From: Odontesthes bonariensis
Taxonomy: Eukaryota; Chordata; Actinopteri; Atheriniformes; Atherinopsidae
Assembly (NCBI RefSeq): GCF_027942865.1
Contig: NC_134507.1
Span: 33,028,447 to 33,092,446, forward strand
Direction: 5' to 3'
Length of the DNA stretch: 64,000 nucleotides
Positions 22,950 to 35,187 of the stretch are shown in pieces (positions within the stretch are counted from its first letter, which is position 1; every line of letters begins with the position of its first letter). The notes below the pieces were generated by a model, which was not told where the DNA came from, ran no database searches, and saw nothing but the letters and a program-made list of their open reading frames with translations. The translations under genes were made by a program, and so were the position numbers.

Positions 22950-23110
22950 GCGAACCGTGAGCACTATGGCTGGGCCTTCACCTCAGCCCTCATTGCTGAA
23001 GAAGAAAAATCATTGCGGGAAAAAAGGCTATCCAAGCTAGCCACAACATTGGTCTCGTCTTCCGACAAAATTTAATTTCCTTCGGGATTAATAAAGTATC
23101 TCCAATCTAA
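22950..23110 (+). repeat. Retroelement tail
   Basis: Ends in 'cttcgggattaataaagtat' followed by a short low-complexity tail, a common 3' end of fish retroposons. It interrupts the kinase remnant. Confidence 0.45.
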
Positions 23111-24000
23111 TTAAATAAAAAACGAGCACAGACCGCTCATACAGTCAATGGCACGCACCCATAGAAAAAATACACTCACACACATCACACAACCTGACTA
23201 CCATGATCAGTAACCTACACAAACCCAGACACATAATGGCTCGGCGGCCAGCAATCGGATAAACCAATGAAGTGATCAATCCTGTGAAATAATGAAAACA
23301 AGTGAATGGAACCTGCACTCACCCATTATGAAGTTAACTCTGCCAGCCACTCCATAATCTTGCCCCTGCTCAGCCAACTCCTTGACGTCGGGTATGGTTG
23401 GTAACGTTACTGCGGCTAGCATTAGCAACTAGGCTGCTAGGCTTGCTAAATCGGTAAGCATTAGGCTACTGAAGAAAGCTAGTCTTTTTAGCTACGTTAC
23501 ATTATCTTTCTTCTAGGCTATAAGTTAACCTTTGTTTACGGCCACTGGCCCTAACCTGACGCTAGCTGTCAAATCACCGGAAGTACTGGCACACACACAA
23601 AAGTTTGAACGTCAACCGCTCCACTCTGCACGCTTTTCGGACTTCACGAAGGCCTACGATCTTTTTTTTTTTGTCCCGCCCACTTCAAATCAAACCGTGA
23701 TTGGTCAATTTTCCCATCACTCTCCAAACCAAAACACATAGCTTGGCCTTCCCCGAGATGCATGAAGTCCTAACCAATTAATGAGCCGGTTAATCTTGCT
23801 TCGATAGAGATGGACGATTCTGATTGGATAGTATGTTTCAGGACAGTAACCCTTTCATTGCCGATGTGAATTTGACAGTAAACTTAACTTTGGAACATAG
23901 ATTAGCGAGAATGTAGTATTAAATGTATTGTATTAAATTAAATGAGAGTGATTGAGTTTTTTTTATGTATACATATATTATTATTTAATACTAATATGTT
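23111..24000. other. Intronic or intergenic sequence inside the kinase remnant
   Basis: Mixed spacer with 'gctagcattagcaacta' style repeats near 23,415 and a T-run at about 23,661-23,671. No gene. Confidence 0.35.
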
Positions 24001-24805
24001 TTTGTTCTGAATTTTTTAAGGCCTTCTCTGAAGGCGTAGAAGGCCCTGAGGGTTCCCCTCTGGTTCTGGGTAAGAGTAAAAAAGAGTTCTTTGTCCAATG
24101 CTTCATTCAGAAAATCCTTGAGGCATCCCTAGCCACTGCACAATAGCTCTAATGGAACCATATGTGTTCCCAGGAAACAAGTTTTGGCCAATGAACAAGA
24201 AGGCCAAAACACAGCCAACAGACCACAAGTCAATACCTTCGTCCATTGGGAGGCCCAGGATGACTTCTGGGGCCCTGTAACCAAGAGCCTGAATGTTAGT
24301 TCCCATAACAAGTTTTGATGTATTCCTTGCCAAACCAAAATCAATCAGCTTCACATGTAATGGTTGTGACTGATGGTTGACCAGCATTACATTGTCTGGC
24401 TTTATATCTCCGTGAACCATTTGAATTCTTTTCAGTTCCTTTAAGGCCGCCAGCATCTGCTGAGCAATAACGCTGATCTCAGACACATTCAGTGGCATGA
24501 AATCCCTTCCGTAGAGTAGGTCCAATAAGCTTTTGTCAAGCTTTTCAAAAACTAAGCAAACGTGACCCATGTATTTGAAATGTTCATGAAAGGTAACCAA
24601 GTTCTTTTCAAGATCAAGCTCTCTGACTTAAGATTTTATGTTCTCTTCTTCCTATGTCGCGTCTGTCTCTTCTCACTATTTTGACTGCCACAACTTCTTG
24701 TGTGTGCAGATTTCTACACTTGGCCACTTTCTCATAAACACCCTCACCCAAGAATTCGTCTGACATAACCACCGCTTTCAGTGGGCATAAACATGTTTTT
24801 CTCAA

Positions 24806-25259
24806 CGTGGTTTTTTTTTTTTTTTTTTTTTTTTAAACGGGGCATTAAATGATAAATTGAACATTCCGGTCGCCATTTCTGTTCAATGTTGTACGTCTCC
24901 AAAAAAAAATGGATTCAGTATAATCAAATTTAAAGGGGAACTAGGTAGCATTTTCACCTAAAATTATAGCCTTCAAATTATAGCTGTAGTTGTAGGCTAT
25001 GTGTTCGCTTGTGTTGAAGAGCCAACACCAAGCGTTTCCTATTCTGCCTTTCACAGACTGAATATGAAACGTTCGATGTTGGCACTTCCCATTTTTGTGA
25101 AATTTCTCCAAGCGTGATCTTGTTCATCTACCATAGTGATCTGCGTTTTTTAGATCTTAAAGAGACAGGTGATGATGGTGCTTTCCTGTAAGTGTCTGCT
25201 AATACAAAGGAATCACTCCACGAATACACCATGATGAGGGAAGAATCCCATTCAAAATC
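24806..25259. other. Intergenic, no gene
   Basis: Begins with a T-homopolymer of about 24 bp (24,811-24,834). Nothing else is recognised. Confidence 0.4.
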
Positions 25260-25372
25260 AGCAACAGTCCATCCATCCATCCATCATTTTCCGCTTCTCC
25301 GGGGATCGGGTCGCGGGGGCAGCAGCCTGAGCAGAGAAACCCAGACGTCTCCGTCCCCGGCCACTTCCTCCA
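25260..25372. repeat. LINE-derived 'CATCCATC' fragment
   Basis: 'catccatccatcatttt' is followed by 'cgggtcgcgggggcagcagc', a widespread fish retroposon end. Confidence 0.55.
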
Positions 25373-26135
25373 GCAACAGTATTATAGCATATTATCTTGA
25401 GTTCTCTCTACAGAAAATCTCTGATTATAGTATCTTACGTGGGCAGTCTACACTTGTGAATCAGATGACCTAACTGCACTGACTAAATAACACAACGACA
25501 GCATTCGCCCCGATTTTTAGTTAGTGGATGTGTATAATACAAACATGCAAAACAACCAAATTATCATAGGGAAAACGGACAACCCCTCTCCCTCTGTGGA
25601 CGAGGATTGTGCACGTGAGTTCACACCAGTGTGAGCGCACACAAGCTGGGGCAGACTCACGCTCAGCAGCGTGTGCACAAGCTGTGATTGACAGGTAGGA
25701 TTCCTCCACCCTAACTTGATTGGTTAAAAACAGCCGGGAGCGCTCGGTTTTTGCAAGCATGATTACAGGCTTCAGAGGGAGCTACAGATTTCGTTATTTT
25801 TCCTAAACAGCCTATTTAATATTCTACTTCCAGAATCCCATGACAGTTCAAGCTAATATGACTAAAAAAAAGTTGCTGCCAATTTCCGCTAAATCTTCTC
25901 CAAAAAAAGTTCGAGAACAAACTGAAACAGGACACACAGAAATCAAAGTGACACCTCTGAGAAGGGCGTTCCTACCAATGACGTCACCCTCTTACACACG
26001 TGTTCTGCCTCTGATCTCATTGAAAAAGAAAAAGAAGTCGAATTCGAAGGTGGATTATAAGGCACAGAGCACGCAACTTTTCAATATCATCTCTGGTCTT
26101 AGAAAATCAAGCAGCCAAAAGCTTGGCTTTTCAAA
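25373..26135 (+). repeat. Dispersed repeat R, copy 1
   Basis: The outer parts (25,373-25,580 and 25,890-26,135) are almost identical to 63,338-63,545 and 63,718-63,947, in the same orientation. The middle parts differ completely. It includes a 100-codon ORF (25,840-26,142, start MTVQANMTKKKLLPISAKSS) that is basic and unrecognised; the copy at 63.7 kb disrupts it. Likely a non-autonomous transposable element. Confidence 0.65.
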
Positions 26136-28189
26136 TCCTTGACAGGATCAAAAAGCTCATTTGTTACTAACAAAATGCCCCATTCCAACTTTGTGTCTAT
26201 CTGTACTGTTATTCTCTTATCGGTTATCCTCGGTTATTGTAAAGATGTTTGCGCATGTTGCATGTAATTTATTAGATATTCGGATCAAGGGCGTAGGGTT
26301 TCAGCAGAACCACGGACAGCGCTGTTTGTTTGCGCTGTCCATAGTACTGAAAGCTGAACTTGAATAACCTCTCAGAACGCCGCTCTGAAGCTGCTTTTAA
26401 AGACTTCCCACATATCTCTTTGTTCTGTTAAGTACTGTGTTAAGGCACGTATTGTATGGCATATGTGGTGTAAAGTTGGCTAAGCATTTGGGTGAAGTTC
26501 TTTTGATGGGAAAACTCAGTAGTACTGAGTCTGCACTACTGTGTGGTTGTCGCTTGGGTTTGTCATTGTCACAATTCATGCAACACAACTCTTTATCAGC
26601 AGTGCATTTCTGATATCTGCTTTACAGTAGCTCTTCTGTCAGCTCAGTGAAATACTAAAAATATTGAACTAAAATACAATCATGACTAGCATTTGTAGTC
26701 ATAAAGATCCGGCTAACTTCATTGCAATGCCAATTCATCATCACGCTTCAATCAGTCTGGCTGAGGGGCTGGGAATAGTAGCTTAGTTACATGATCATAC
26801 AGTATATAACACTTCACATGTAGAAGAACAAGAATAACTCTTTGCTCTGTTAGTTCTCAACCAGCTGACATCTTGCAGTTGTCTCAGTTTACAGCACCAT
26901 GTCTGCACATATTCAGTGTCCGTATCTGCAGGCTCCATCTTGGCAGGTGATATTTATGTCATTTAAACATTGAGCATATTCATCCTGGATGCTTGAGAGG
27001 AGGGCATGCAGAGAGGTGTCTCCCATTTTGTCTCTGTTTATGTGTAAACTCAACAAACAAAGAAAAACTGAAACCCACAACTCATGAAAAATTTCCTTTT
27101 AGTGACTGTGATGCATCAAAAAAACTATATGTTACATATACAAAATGATATGCACCATTTTATTTCAGTGCGAAACTCAAATTTACCACAAAATTATCTT
27201 AAACTTTGCCTCTCTGGGGGAATAGTTGCATTTTTTTTTTTTTTTACTCAACCACATCATCTAAACGATGCATTTCATATATAATGGAGATGTGAGAAAA
27301 CATGTTTTGTTTATGTTGAACACTGTTGAATGGATTGTAAAAGAGTGAAAGGGTGTGACAGAATTATTGGTGTAGGAGCAGAAAAAGAACTAAACACAGC
27401 TGCTTTTATACTTGTTCAACAGATTAAGTCCCTGTTTTCTTCAACAGAGGGCAGTGTACGCCCAGAGTTAAATGTTGGGCAGCACCATAAGCTGTCCAAC
27501 ATGAGCTGCTCAGAGGACAGTGGGATTTGAGATCCTCATGTTTCACATGAGCGACAAGATAGGATTTTGCTAAACCTTCAACTAAAGGTTGAAACATGAA
27601 ATCAAGAGCGGATCGATTTTTGTATATCTTTGCAGGCTGGATGTCACTATTTTAGCATTGTGTAAATGATACACTCCAAACTGTATCAAGAGATATAAAT
27701 CACATGGCCGCAAAGACAGACGTGACATGATCATTCATTTGATAAATACTTTTGTTCTGCACCGTCTGTAATTGTATCAGCATCATTAACAGATGATTTT
27801 TATTTTTTCTAATAGCATAAACTGAAGAATGATCTTTTTGCGGGTGTGAGCAGTGGTCCTTGTTATGGTCAAATGTTTTATTACATTCTGTATTTGTGTG
27901 TCTCTGTACAGATCCAAAACCAAGGAGTCCGCCATACTTTTGTGGTCCAATATTTTTTGTGGGGATCCACATGTTAAAGGATTTTTGAGGATTAAAGCTA
28001 GGTTTAATGGTTTGGGTTAGAATCAGGTTATCGTTGTGTGTTCTAGAATCCAGGCACTTGTGACATAATTGGATTGGACCACCTTTGGAACACTAGAATT
28101 CCATTTGGTTAAGCACATAATCAATGTTGGACTTGAACAGGACACATCTGACACGAGTAGACCACTCTTCAGACGAATCAAGCAGCAAG
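26136..28189. other. Intergenic, no gene seen
   Basis: A/T-rich. Contains a T-run at about 27,231-27,245. Short ORFs on both strands show no domain. It may hold the promoter of the gene starting at 28,190, but no TATA box is evident. Confidence 0.4.
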
Positions 28190-31100
28190 ATGGAAGAAAT
28201 ATACTTAAAAGGAGAGGGGACCTCCGGAACTGAGAATGAAGTTGACAGCGTGTAAGTGTCTCAGGGCCAAATCTAGATGATTTTTTTCCCTCAGTTTTAA
28301 ATTGAGAATGTCTGGTAGAGAAAGCTGATAGAATAACTTTCTTATTTTTGGCGTGTGTCTGCAGACAAATGGAAGAAATCAAAGCAAGATTTGAACATGC
28401 TTTAACATGCAGCTACAAAGAGAAGGAGATAAATGAGAAGCTGTATGAGCATGAACGGGTAATTGAAGAGCTGATTAATGACTTGGAGAAAGAAAATAAG
28501 GACATGGTCAACAGAATCAAAGGGTAAGATACCAAACCAACTAGATTTAACATTTTGCTTTATGTTAGGAGTCATGATGAGACTGTGAATGTATGTGCCT
28601 ACAGAGAAAGAAAGTACACACTCTTTCAATTCTCAAATTTTATGTATCAGGATGTTAAAATAATAATAGTCTTTACCAGATCGTAGTTGAATACAACCTC
28701 TAGATGAACAAAAACACATGATATATTACACTGTATCATTATGTAGTTAATACAATAATTAGCACACTAGTTTGTAGAATCATCTTTAACACCAATAACA
28801 GTAATCGAGACGTTATCAGTTTCTCTCATCACTCTAGAGGCATTTTTGCCTACTGTTCGTTGCAACATCGCCTCAGTTCATTAAGGTTTGCAGGCGTCTG
28901 TTTATTCACAGCTCCTTAAGCCCCCACAACAGCATTTCAACCAAGCTGAGGGTCAGATTTTAGGGCAAGTGGGCGTGAACACCTTTATTTGTTTCTTTTT
29001 CGGCCGTTTTGTAAATTTGCCGGAAATTATTGTCACAATCTCTTGAATTAACACAAGTTATGCAAAGTTATGTTCCTCAAATGTTTGAAAAAAATCCTCC
29101 ACTTTACAATGTCTTCATTAAAACCTTTTCATTTTCGTCTAACTTTCACATAAAAAGATCATTTGTGTGAAAAGAAACCCCCATAGATCCATTGCCATTG
29201 ACCTTTCAGTGCTTACATGGCCCAACAAAATTAAAAGCAAATCAAATGTAATGGAACATGCAGGGCATACCAGACAAATATTAGCCCTGTAATTCGCTGA
29301 TGTTATCTTATTTGCTCATAGGCCATTTGAAGTCAGCAAGCTGAATAGAAGTTCACATGTTTAAACAGTTTTTTATTGCTTTTTCAAATTACCAGCTCAG
29401 ACAATCAATTTTACGACCGGTGGATTTAAAGCCAGGTGAACACTCTCCTACCCCAGCTGTTACTGAACTGCATCTTTGCGAACTTACTGGAGTTGCTATA
29501 CTGAATTACTTTTATTTCCAGCCAGTAGCACCAAGGTCCGATGTTTCCCGAATAATTACAGTCAACAGGTCTCAGTGAATTGAATGATAGAGAGTTAAAG
29601 GTTACCAGCAACACCAACCTCTTTCTTTACCTAGCAGTTTACAAGCTTTTATTGGACATAGCTGAGACTAATGGACGAACTGATGCACTACATGAGTTAC
29701 TGGACTGAGTCTCTCACTCCCCAGTAACATGCTCACACTACACTGATGTATATCAACTGAATCCTCTGCAGGTTAACAATGTTGATAACTTAGTCCAAAG
29801 CTGGGAGGCAACCTAAAGATCTAATATCTGCAGCTTGAATTTGTGATTTCACATCTAAGTGGCTTGCTTCAGTTAAAAGTAGCTCCGTTTGATCAGTTAG
29901 TCTTCATTTGAGCTGATCTGAGATCAGCTAATCAGGGTGTTCAGTGTTGAGTGGACTACTCAAGCACTATTTCCTCATGATTGTGAGAGCTAGTTTGAGG
30001 TAATTGGCAATTGTTTTAGTCTTCCATATTTGGCTGAGTGGTTACTAACATTTGTTTGTGATGTAACAAATTCAGATTTGTTTCTGCTTTATTCAGACTT
30101 TTAACATTCAACATACGAACTGAGGCCTGTAGAGTCTGAGATCATCAAATGTTCTATTTACCTAATTCTAAGACCTGGATAACTTCTCTGTAGGTCTGTA
30201 GGGTGATAAGTAACACCCATTTTCACATGACTGTCTGTGTGGAGTCCAGAATTGACCTTCTTTACAGTCTTGTTAATCTAAATGGTTTATCTACATTAAC
30301 GCATCTGTACACCTCTCTAAAAATGACATTTAATTCCTGCAAGTATCTTTTCTAAAAAAAAAAATGTATATTATAGCTTTTGGATTCTTGATGATTGGTT
30401 TTGTTTTCAGCTTACGGCAAGAAATTGCTAAAGAAAAACAACTGTTTGAGGAGCAGGCAGAACGAGCCCTGCAGCATGAACTTATGGAACAACAACAACG
30501 ACAACAAAGATATAATTTAATCTGGATAAGAAAAGTGGTAAGTGATGAGTCTAACGTGTAGCAGGGAGCCAGTAATTAGTTTCTATCTAAAGTAGATCCT
30601 GATTTTTTACTTTGATTTCATTTTGAAAGGAAAAAGAGAAACAGAGGCTGGAAGAAGAAAATGAACACCTCACTGCTGAGGTACAGTATGAACCAACCAG
30701 CTCTTGATAAGTATCAGTTTGCCTACACTGAGAACCGCAGCACAGGAGATGCCATAGCAACAATAATGCATCTGGTGCTTAAACATCTTGAAAACCCTGC
30801 AGGTTATGCCAGACTTCTTTTTGTTGATTTTAGTTCCGCTTTTAATCTTATCCAGCCACACATTCTTCTTGAAAAATTAACTCAGCTGAATATTAACCCG
30901 TTTTTAATTAGGTGGTATTATTCTTTTTTATCAAATAGGCCACAACAGGTTAAGTTCAATTCTGCTTTGTCTGATATAACCTCCTGCAGTATTGGCGCGC
31001 CCCAAGGTTGCGTCAGCTCACCATTTTTGTTTACGCTATACACTAACGACTGTGTCAGTTCTGGGCCAAATCAATACATTGTCAAATTCTCAGATGACAC

Positions 31101-33654
31101 TGTTATTCTTAGCCTGCTTACTAAACATGATGATTTGAACATTCACCAAACAGCAATAGATACGTTTGTTAATTGGTGCGATTCACACTTTTTACATATT
31201 AACACAAAAAAAACAGTAGAGATGGTGTTCGATCCTAAATCCCTCCGAGGCCAGGGCACAGTGGCTGTACATGGCCAGGCTATTGATCAGGTGAACACTT
31301 TTAAGTACCTGGGGGTGCACATAGACAGCGATCTCAGCTGGCGTACCCAGGTGACCAATGTCTGTGCCAGAATACACCAGCGTCTACATTTTCTGCGCAG
31401 ACTTAGAGTCTTTGGAGTATGTAAAAACATCATGTTAATCTTCTACAGAGCCACGATAGAGTCTGTTCTCCGTTATGGGATTACCTGCTGGTTTGGCAAT
31501 CTCACGGTAAAACACAGGGCAGAAATCTCAAGCCTCATTAGAACAGCAGGCAGGATTATGGGGGTGATGTCCCCCCTTAACCCACAGGAGCTCTTTGAGC
31601 AGGCCACTATCAGTCAGGCGAATGTCATTGCATCAGATGGTGACCATGTACTAAATGGGGAATATATTCTTTTAAACTCTGGGAGGAGGTTTAGACTCCC
31701 TCTGTATAAACACAATCGCTACAAACATTCTTTTATACCTCAGTCTATTAAGATACTGAATAAACTGGGATTGATTGGGACAAAAAGGGACCTCTGCAAT
31801 TAGTGTTTGTACTGTAGGTGGTGATGGAATGGAGAAATGACGAATGACGATGGGGGGGGGGGGGGGGGGGGTATGGACTGGATGGGACAGGGGCAGTGGG
31901 TTAGGAAATTCAATGTTTCTGAGCCTGTACTTTACAATTTTATGGTTGTCTGTTGGTGTTGTCCTCTATGTGTTTTATGGTGCTGTAACCTCCCTGTCTC
32001 CGAGACAAATTTCTCCCTTGTGGAGACTAATAAAGAAACCTAACCTAACCTAACCTAACTTTAAGCTTTGAAATAACAAAAAAAAGGGAAATATATACAT
32101 GCCAAAGCAGCTGTCTGAAATGCAGACAAGACATAGAAAATAATCCCAAATAAAATAATTTAAGTTCATTTAATAGAGTCCTCTTCTTAAACCCACTCTC
32201 ACTCCGAGGCGCTTCTCTTTCAGCTGGAAAAACTCACAAAATATTCTCAGGAAGAAAAGCAGCAAATAACAACAGCTGAGCAGGAAATAAAGGTAACCTT
32301 TTTCTTCATCTAAAGTGATGCGAGGGACAAACTGTCCCAATATCATATTCAGATAGATGAATAACTTTTCATGTGTTTTATAGTGCCAGATGAAGGAGAT
32401 TCCGAAGATCTTCTATGAAAAAGACAATGAAATAAAGATGGTAGGAACATCCATATGGAAAGTTTCAGAGATAATGTCTCTGAATCGTCTCTTAGCTTCA
32501 CTTCCAACATCATAGGTTTTGCTGAATTGATGAAAATGTTAATCTTAACGTATTTCTGTCTGGCAGCTAACAAGTACTGAGACTCAAAAAATGAACATGA
32601 TAGAGGAGAAGTATAAAGTAATTGAGGTATGTACAATGTTCAGTATATTGTGTATCTGTGTGTTTGAATGCTCCTGCTGGTGTTCTGATATTTATTTATC
32701 TTTTTTCTGCAGGATCTCAAAAAAGAAAACAGAGAACTGCGGAAACAGATGAGTGACATGGATTCAGAGATGGAGGAGATGGATTTTATGCAGCCAGAGA
32801 CACAAGATTCAACAGTAAATATCCAACCATAAATACTTTATGGGCAACATTATGCAACACATAGAAAATTAATTCACTTCACTGAATCAAGTTCAGTACT
32901 TAAGGGAATATACCCGTTTGCCTTTTTGTTGAGACGACTTCACTGAAATTGCATCACTTATTTTTGTGATATACATCTTTAAAGCATATTCACTTGTCAT
33001 GTCTCTGTATCATGGGTGGGACCATTTCTTATTTTAAAGAATGAATTCAATTTAACAGGTGCTTAAAGGCAGATGTTCTTACTTTTAGATAGAATCAGGA
33101 TAACTGTCCAAAGTTTTTAAGGCCTTGTGCTAACATATAAAAGAAATTTTGATGGCCATCTGTAGCTTTGTATTCAGCACACAAGTAAGACAGTGGTGTT
33201 GATCCCTTCATCTCACTCAAAGCAAGGAAGTAAATTAGCATTTTTTTTCTAAACTGGCAAGCTATCCTGCTTTGCAACGAGGAAGATCAAATCCTAAACT
33301 GCGTGCTGAAACTTTCTTTTGTCTTTGTAGGAGCCAGAAGCCCCAAGGACTGAGAGCTGGTGCGTGTCTTTCATACAACAACATAACAAAACAACAAGTT
33401 CTCACACTCATTTTTTCAATTTGACTTTCTTTGTTTTCAGCCTGTCAAAATTTGGAGAGAAGATCCTTTGTGTCATCCTGGTTGCAATTATGGTTTTATG
33501 TCTAGATTTCTACAGCGTTCATGTTACCAATTTTATTGATAGTATTTGGATCACTGTTTTCGAACAGATCGAGGCCTACGGAGAGAGAAGTTACCTTGTA
33601 CCCCCTGTTTATCAACTTAGAACTAAACTTAGGATACTGAACCTTACAATATGA
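28190..33654 (+). CDS. Tail-anchored coiled-coil membrane protein, 309 aa, ten exons
   Basis: I assembled ten coding exons: 28190..28251, 28365..28523, 30411..30537, 30630..30680, 32224..32292, 32384..32440, 32567..32626, 32713..32814, 33331..33359, 33441..33654. They sum to 930 nt, all with GT-AG borders and compatible phases. The protein opens MEEIYLKGEGTSGTENEVDS, then is almost entirely charged coiled coil (KEINEKLYEHERVIEELIND, EKEKQRLEEENEHLTAE, DLKKENRELRKQMSDMDSEM) to about residue 235. A single hydrophobic segment (ILCVILVAIMVLCLDFYSV) follows, then a tail of about 50 residues with PPVYQLRTKLRI. This is the layout of a tail-anchored ER or nuclear-envelope protein. It recalls TMCO5-type or JAW1/LRMP-type proteins in architecture only; I could not establish homology. 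Intron 4 carries a LINE. The intact reading frame over ten exons argues for a functional gene. Confidence 0.75.
28524..30410 (+). other. Intron 2 of the coiled-coil gene
   Basis: A 1.9-kb intron (GGTAAG to TTTTCAG), by far the longest after the LINE-bearing intron 4. No gene or clear repeat is seen inside it. Confidence 0.5.
30681..32065 (+). mobile_element. 5'-truncated LINE (L2/CR1-like) in intron 4
   Basis: Starting within a few bases of the exon 4 donor, an open frame of about 370 codons encodes the C-terminal two thirds of a non-LTR reverse transcriptase. Its motifs are LDKYQFAYTENRSTGDAI, LLFVDFSSAFNLIQP, GAPQGCVSSPFLFTLYTND, a catalytic FSDDTVIL (usually FADDT), NTKKTVEMVFDP and FKYLGVHIDSDLSW. 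It ends at 31,803. The 3' end includes a G-homopolymer (about 31,852-31,870) and a tail of CTAAC repeats after 'taataaagaaacctaacc'. The N-terminal endonuclease is absent. The long open frame suggests a young insertion. It is on the same strand as the host gene. Confidence 0.8.
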
Positions 33655-34440
33655 GACAAAGTAAAAATAATCCGATGAGAGGGACTAAAGGGACTAAAAT
33701 AAGAAGCAAACCCCCCTTCCAAAAATATATATATAAAACAAGAATTGAACTAAAATAACATACATACAAAAAGAAACATACAAAAAGGAAACATGAGAAT
33801 ATAAAGAATATATAAGCAGGCAATAACTTCCAACAGAAATAAAATATGAAAATATTAAATGCAATTAAAATGTTTCAGCTGTCAGTGGATAAAGCACATT
33901 TAATTGACAGTACAAGGCTGTTCCACAGCTTTGTAGCTGCCACTGCAAAGGTGCAATATTCCTTAAACTAAAAACTAATTTATAAAAACTAACACTTAAA
34001 AACTAAACTCAACAGGGAACAGCTTAAATGGGTTCCTCAGTGGATCCAAGAGGTCTGGAGTTAGAGTAAGGGTAGAAGGGTTCAGAAATACAGTCAGGTG
34101 TCAACCAACATAAAGCCATACAAACTAGTTTTAGAATCAATTCTGTATTTAAGTGGGAGCAAGGAGGGGGTCAAGGTGACTTTGTCTTTTTCTGATACAA
34201 GTTAGGAATCTGTATTTTTGTATTCTTGTTTATATTTTTGAATTTGAGTATGTAGTGTTGCATGTACATATTTTTGTATTCTTTTTGTATATTCCTTTGT
34301 ATTATCCAACATATCTTTTTTTATTCTGTATATATGTACTGTTATATTCTTGTTTGTATGTATTTTTGTATTGTCATGTTATTGTATGTATTTTGTATAT
34401 ATGTATTTTTGTATTCTTGTATGTATCCCCTTTCTGTCTT
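33655..34440. other. Low-complexity AT-rich spacer
   Basis: A/T-rich, with a cryptic TATTCTTGTATGTATTTTTG-like periodic stretch at 34,205-34,430. The open frames here are low-complexity artefacts. Confidence 0.45.
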
Positions 34441-34442
34441 CT

Positions 34443-34790
34443 CAAACCCCAGCTGGTGGAGGCGGATGGCCACCCTTCCTGAGTCTGGTTCTGCCAGAGG
34501 TTTCTTCCTGTTCAAAGGGAGTCGTTTCACTCCACAGTCGCCTCAGGCACGCTCAGGCCGGGAGATTGGACTGAAAAACAAAAAGTTTTCAGTGCAATCT
34601 GTTGGTTTCCTTAGCTAGGAAATTGTTTTTGAATTGGCCCTATATGAACGAATTGGATTATGTTATGAATAATTATGATTACAATGAACTGAATTCCAAT
34701 TGGCTTGAATTGGGTTTATTATCTAACTGCCTTGAGATGACATTTGTTGTATTTGGCGCTATATAAATAAAAATTAATTGAATTGATTCA
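34443..34790 (+). repeat. Common teleost interspersed repeat
   Basis: 'ggtggaggcggatggccacc' through 'ggtttcttcctgttcaaagg' and the terminal 'tttggcgctatataaataaa' form a very widespread fish repeat. It often creates false ORFs ending in VEADGHPS. It is followed by a short (AATTG)-rich tail. Confidence 0.65.
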
Positions 34791-35187
34791 AAGCAACTAC
34801 ATGAGTCTCATTTCTCTTCAGTTCTGACATCACTGCTGAGCTGCACAGCTGATCCAGGTTAGCTGGGATCAAGGTTTTATCACCATTAAGATGTTTGAAC
34901 TCTTTATCAGTGACTTCAGCAGGAACCTGTGATATGAAAGAGATGGAATAATGAATAAGTGAATCCAGCTTTTTGCTCCTCATGTCAGCGCTCACAGCTG
35001 GTGTGACGGTGAGTCCCAGCAGCTCTCAGCTGTCTGAAGGAGACTCTTTGTCTCTGAGCTGTGAGGAGGACCACAGCTCTGCTGGATGGACTCTGAGGAG
35101 GAACACAAGCAGAGGAAACAGGACTCAGTGTGGATCAGGATGGGGCAAAGCAGCCGGTTCCTCCTGTAGCATCAGCTCCACATAGCC

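Larger units (their letters stand above)
22559..24805 (-). pseudogene. HIPK-like protein kinase, broken
   Basis: Pieces of a homeodomain-interacting-protein-kinase-like catalytic domain on the minus strand. The first piece (24,805-24,615) has a glycine loop FLGEGVYEKVAKC and the lysine motif VVAVKIVRRD. After a frameshift, 24,600-24,103 gives VTFHEHFKYMGHVCLVFEKL, the catalytic loop HGDIKPDNVML, IDFGLA, YRAPEVILGLP and DLWSVGCVLAFLFIGQNLFPG. A second frameshift near 24,115 moves the match to another frame (DFLNEALDKELFF). The C-lobe end lies separately at about 22,935-22,559 (SWRLNTPAEY, LKQMLHINPRKRITPSEALG). Between them is a 1.1-kb stretch with LINE-like sequence. All catalytic motifs survive, but two frameshifts argue for a pseudogene in a family that is expanded in fish. 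The gap could include an intron. Confidence 0.75.

Noticed and set aside
34255-34618. Hydrophobic plus-strand ORFs ending in VEADGHPS
   Set aside because: AT-rich low-complexity sequence running into a common fish repeat that is known to create this false tail.
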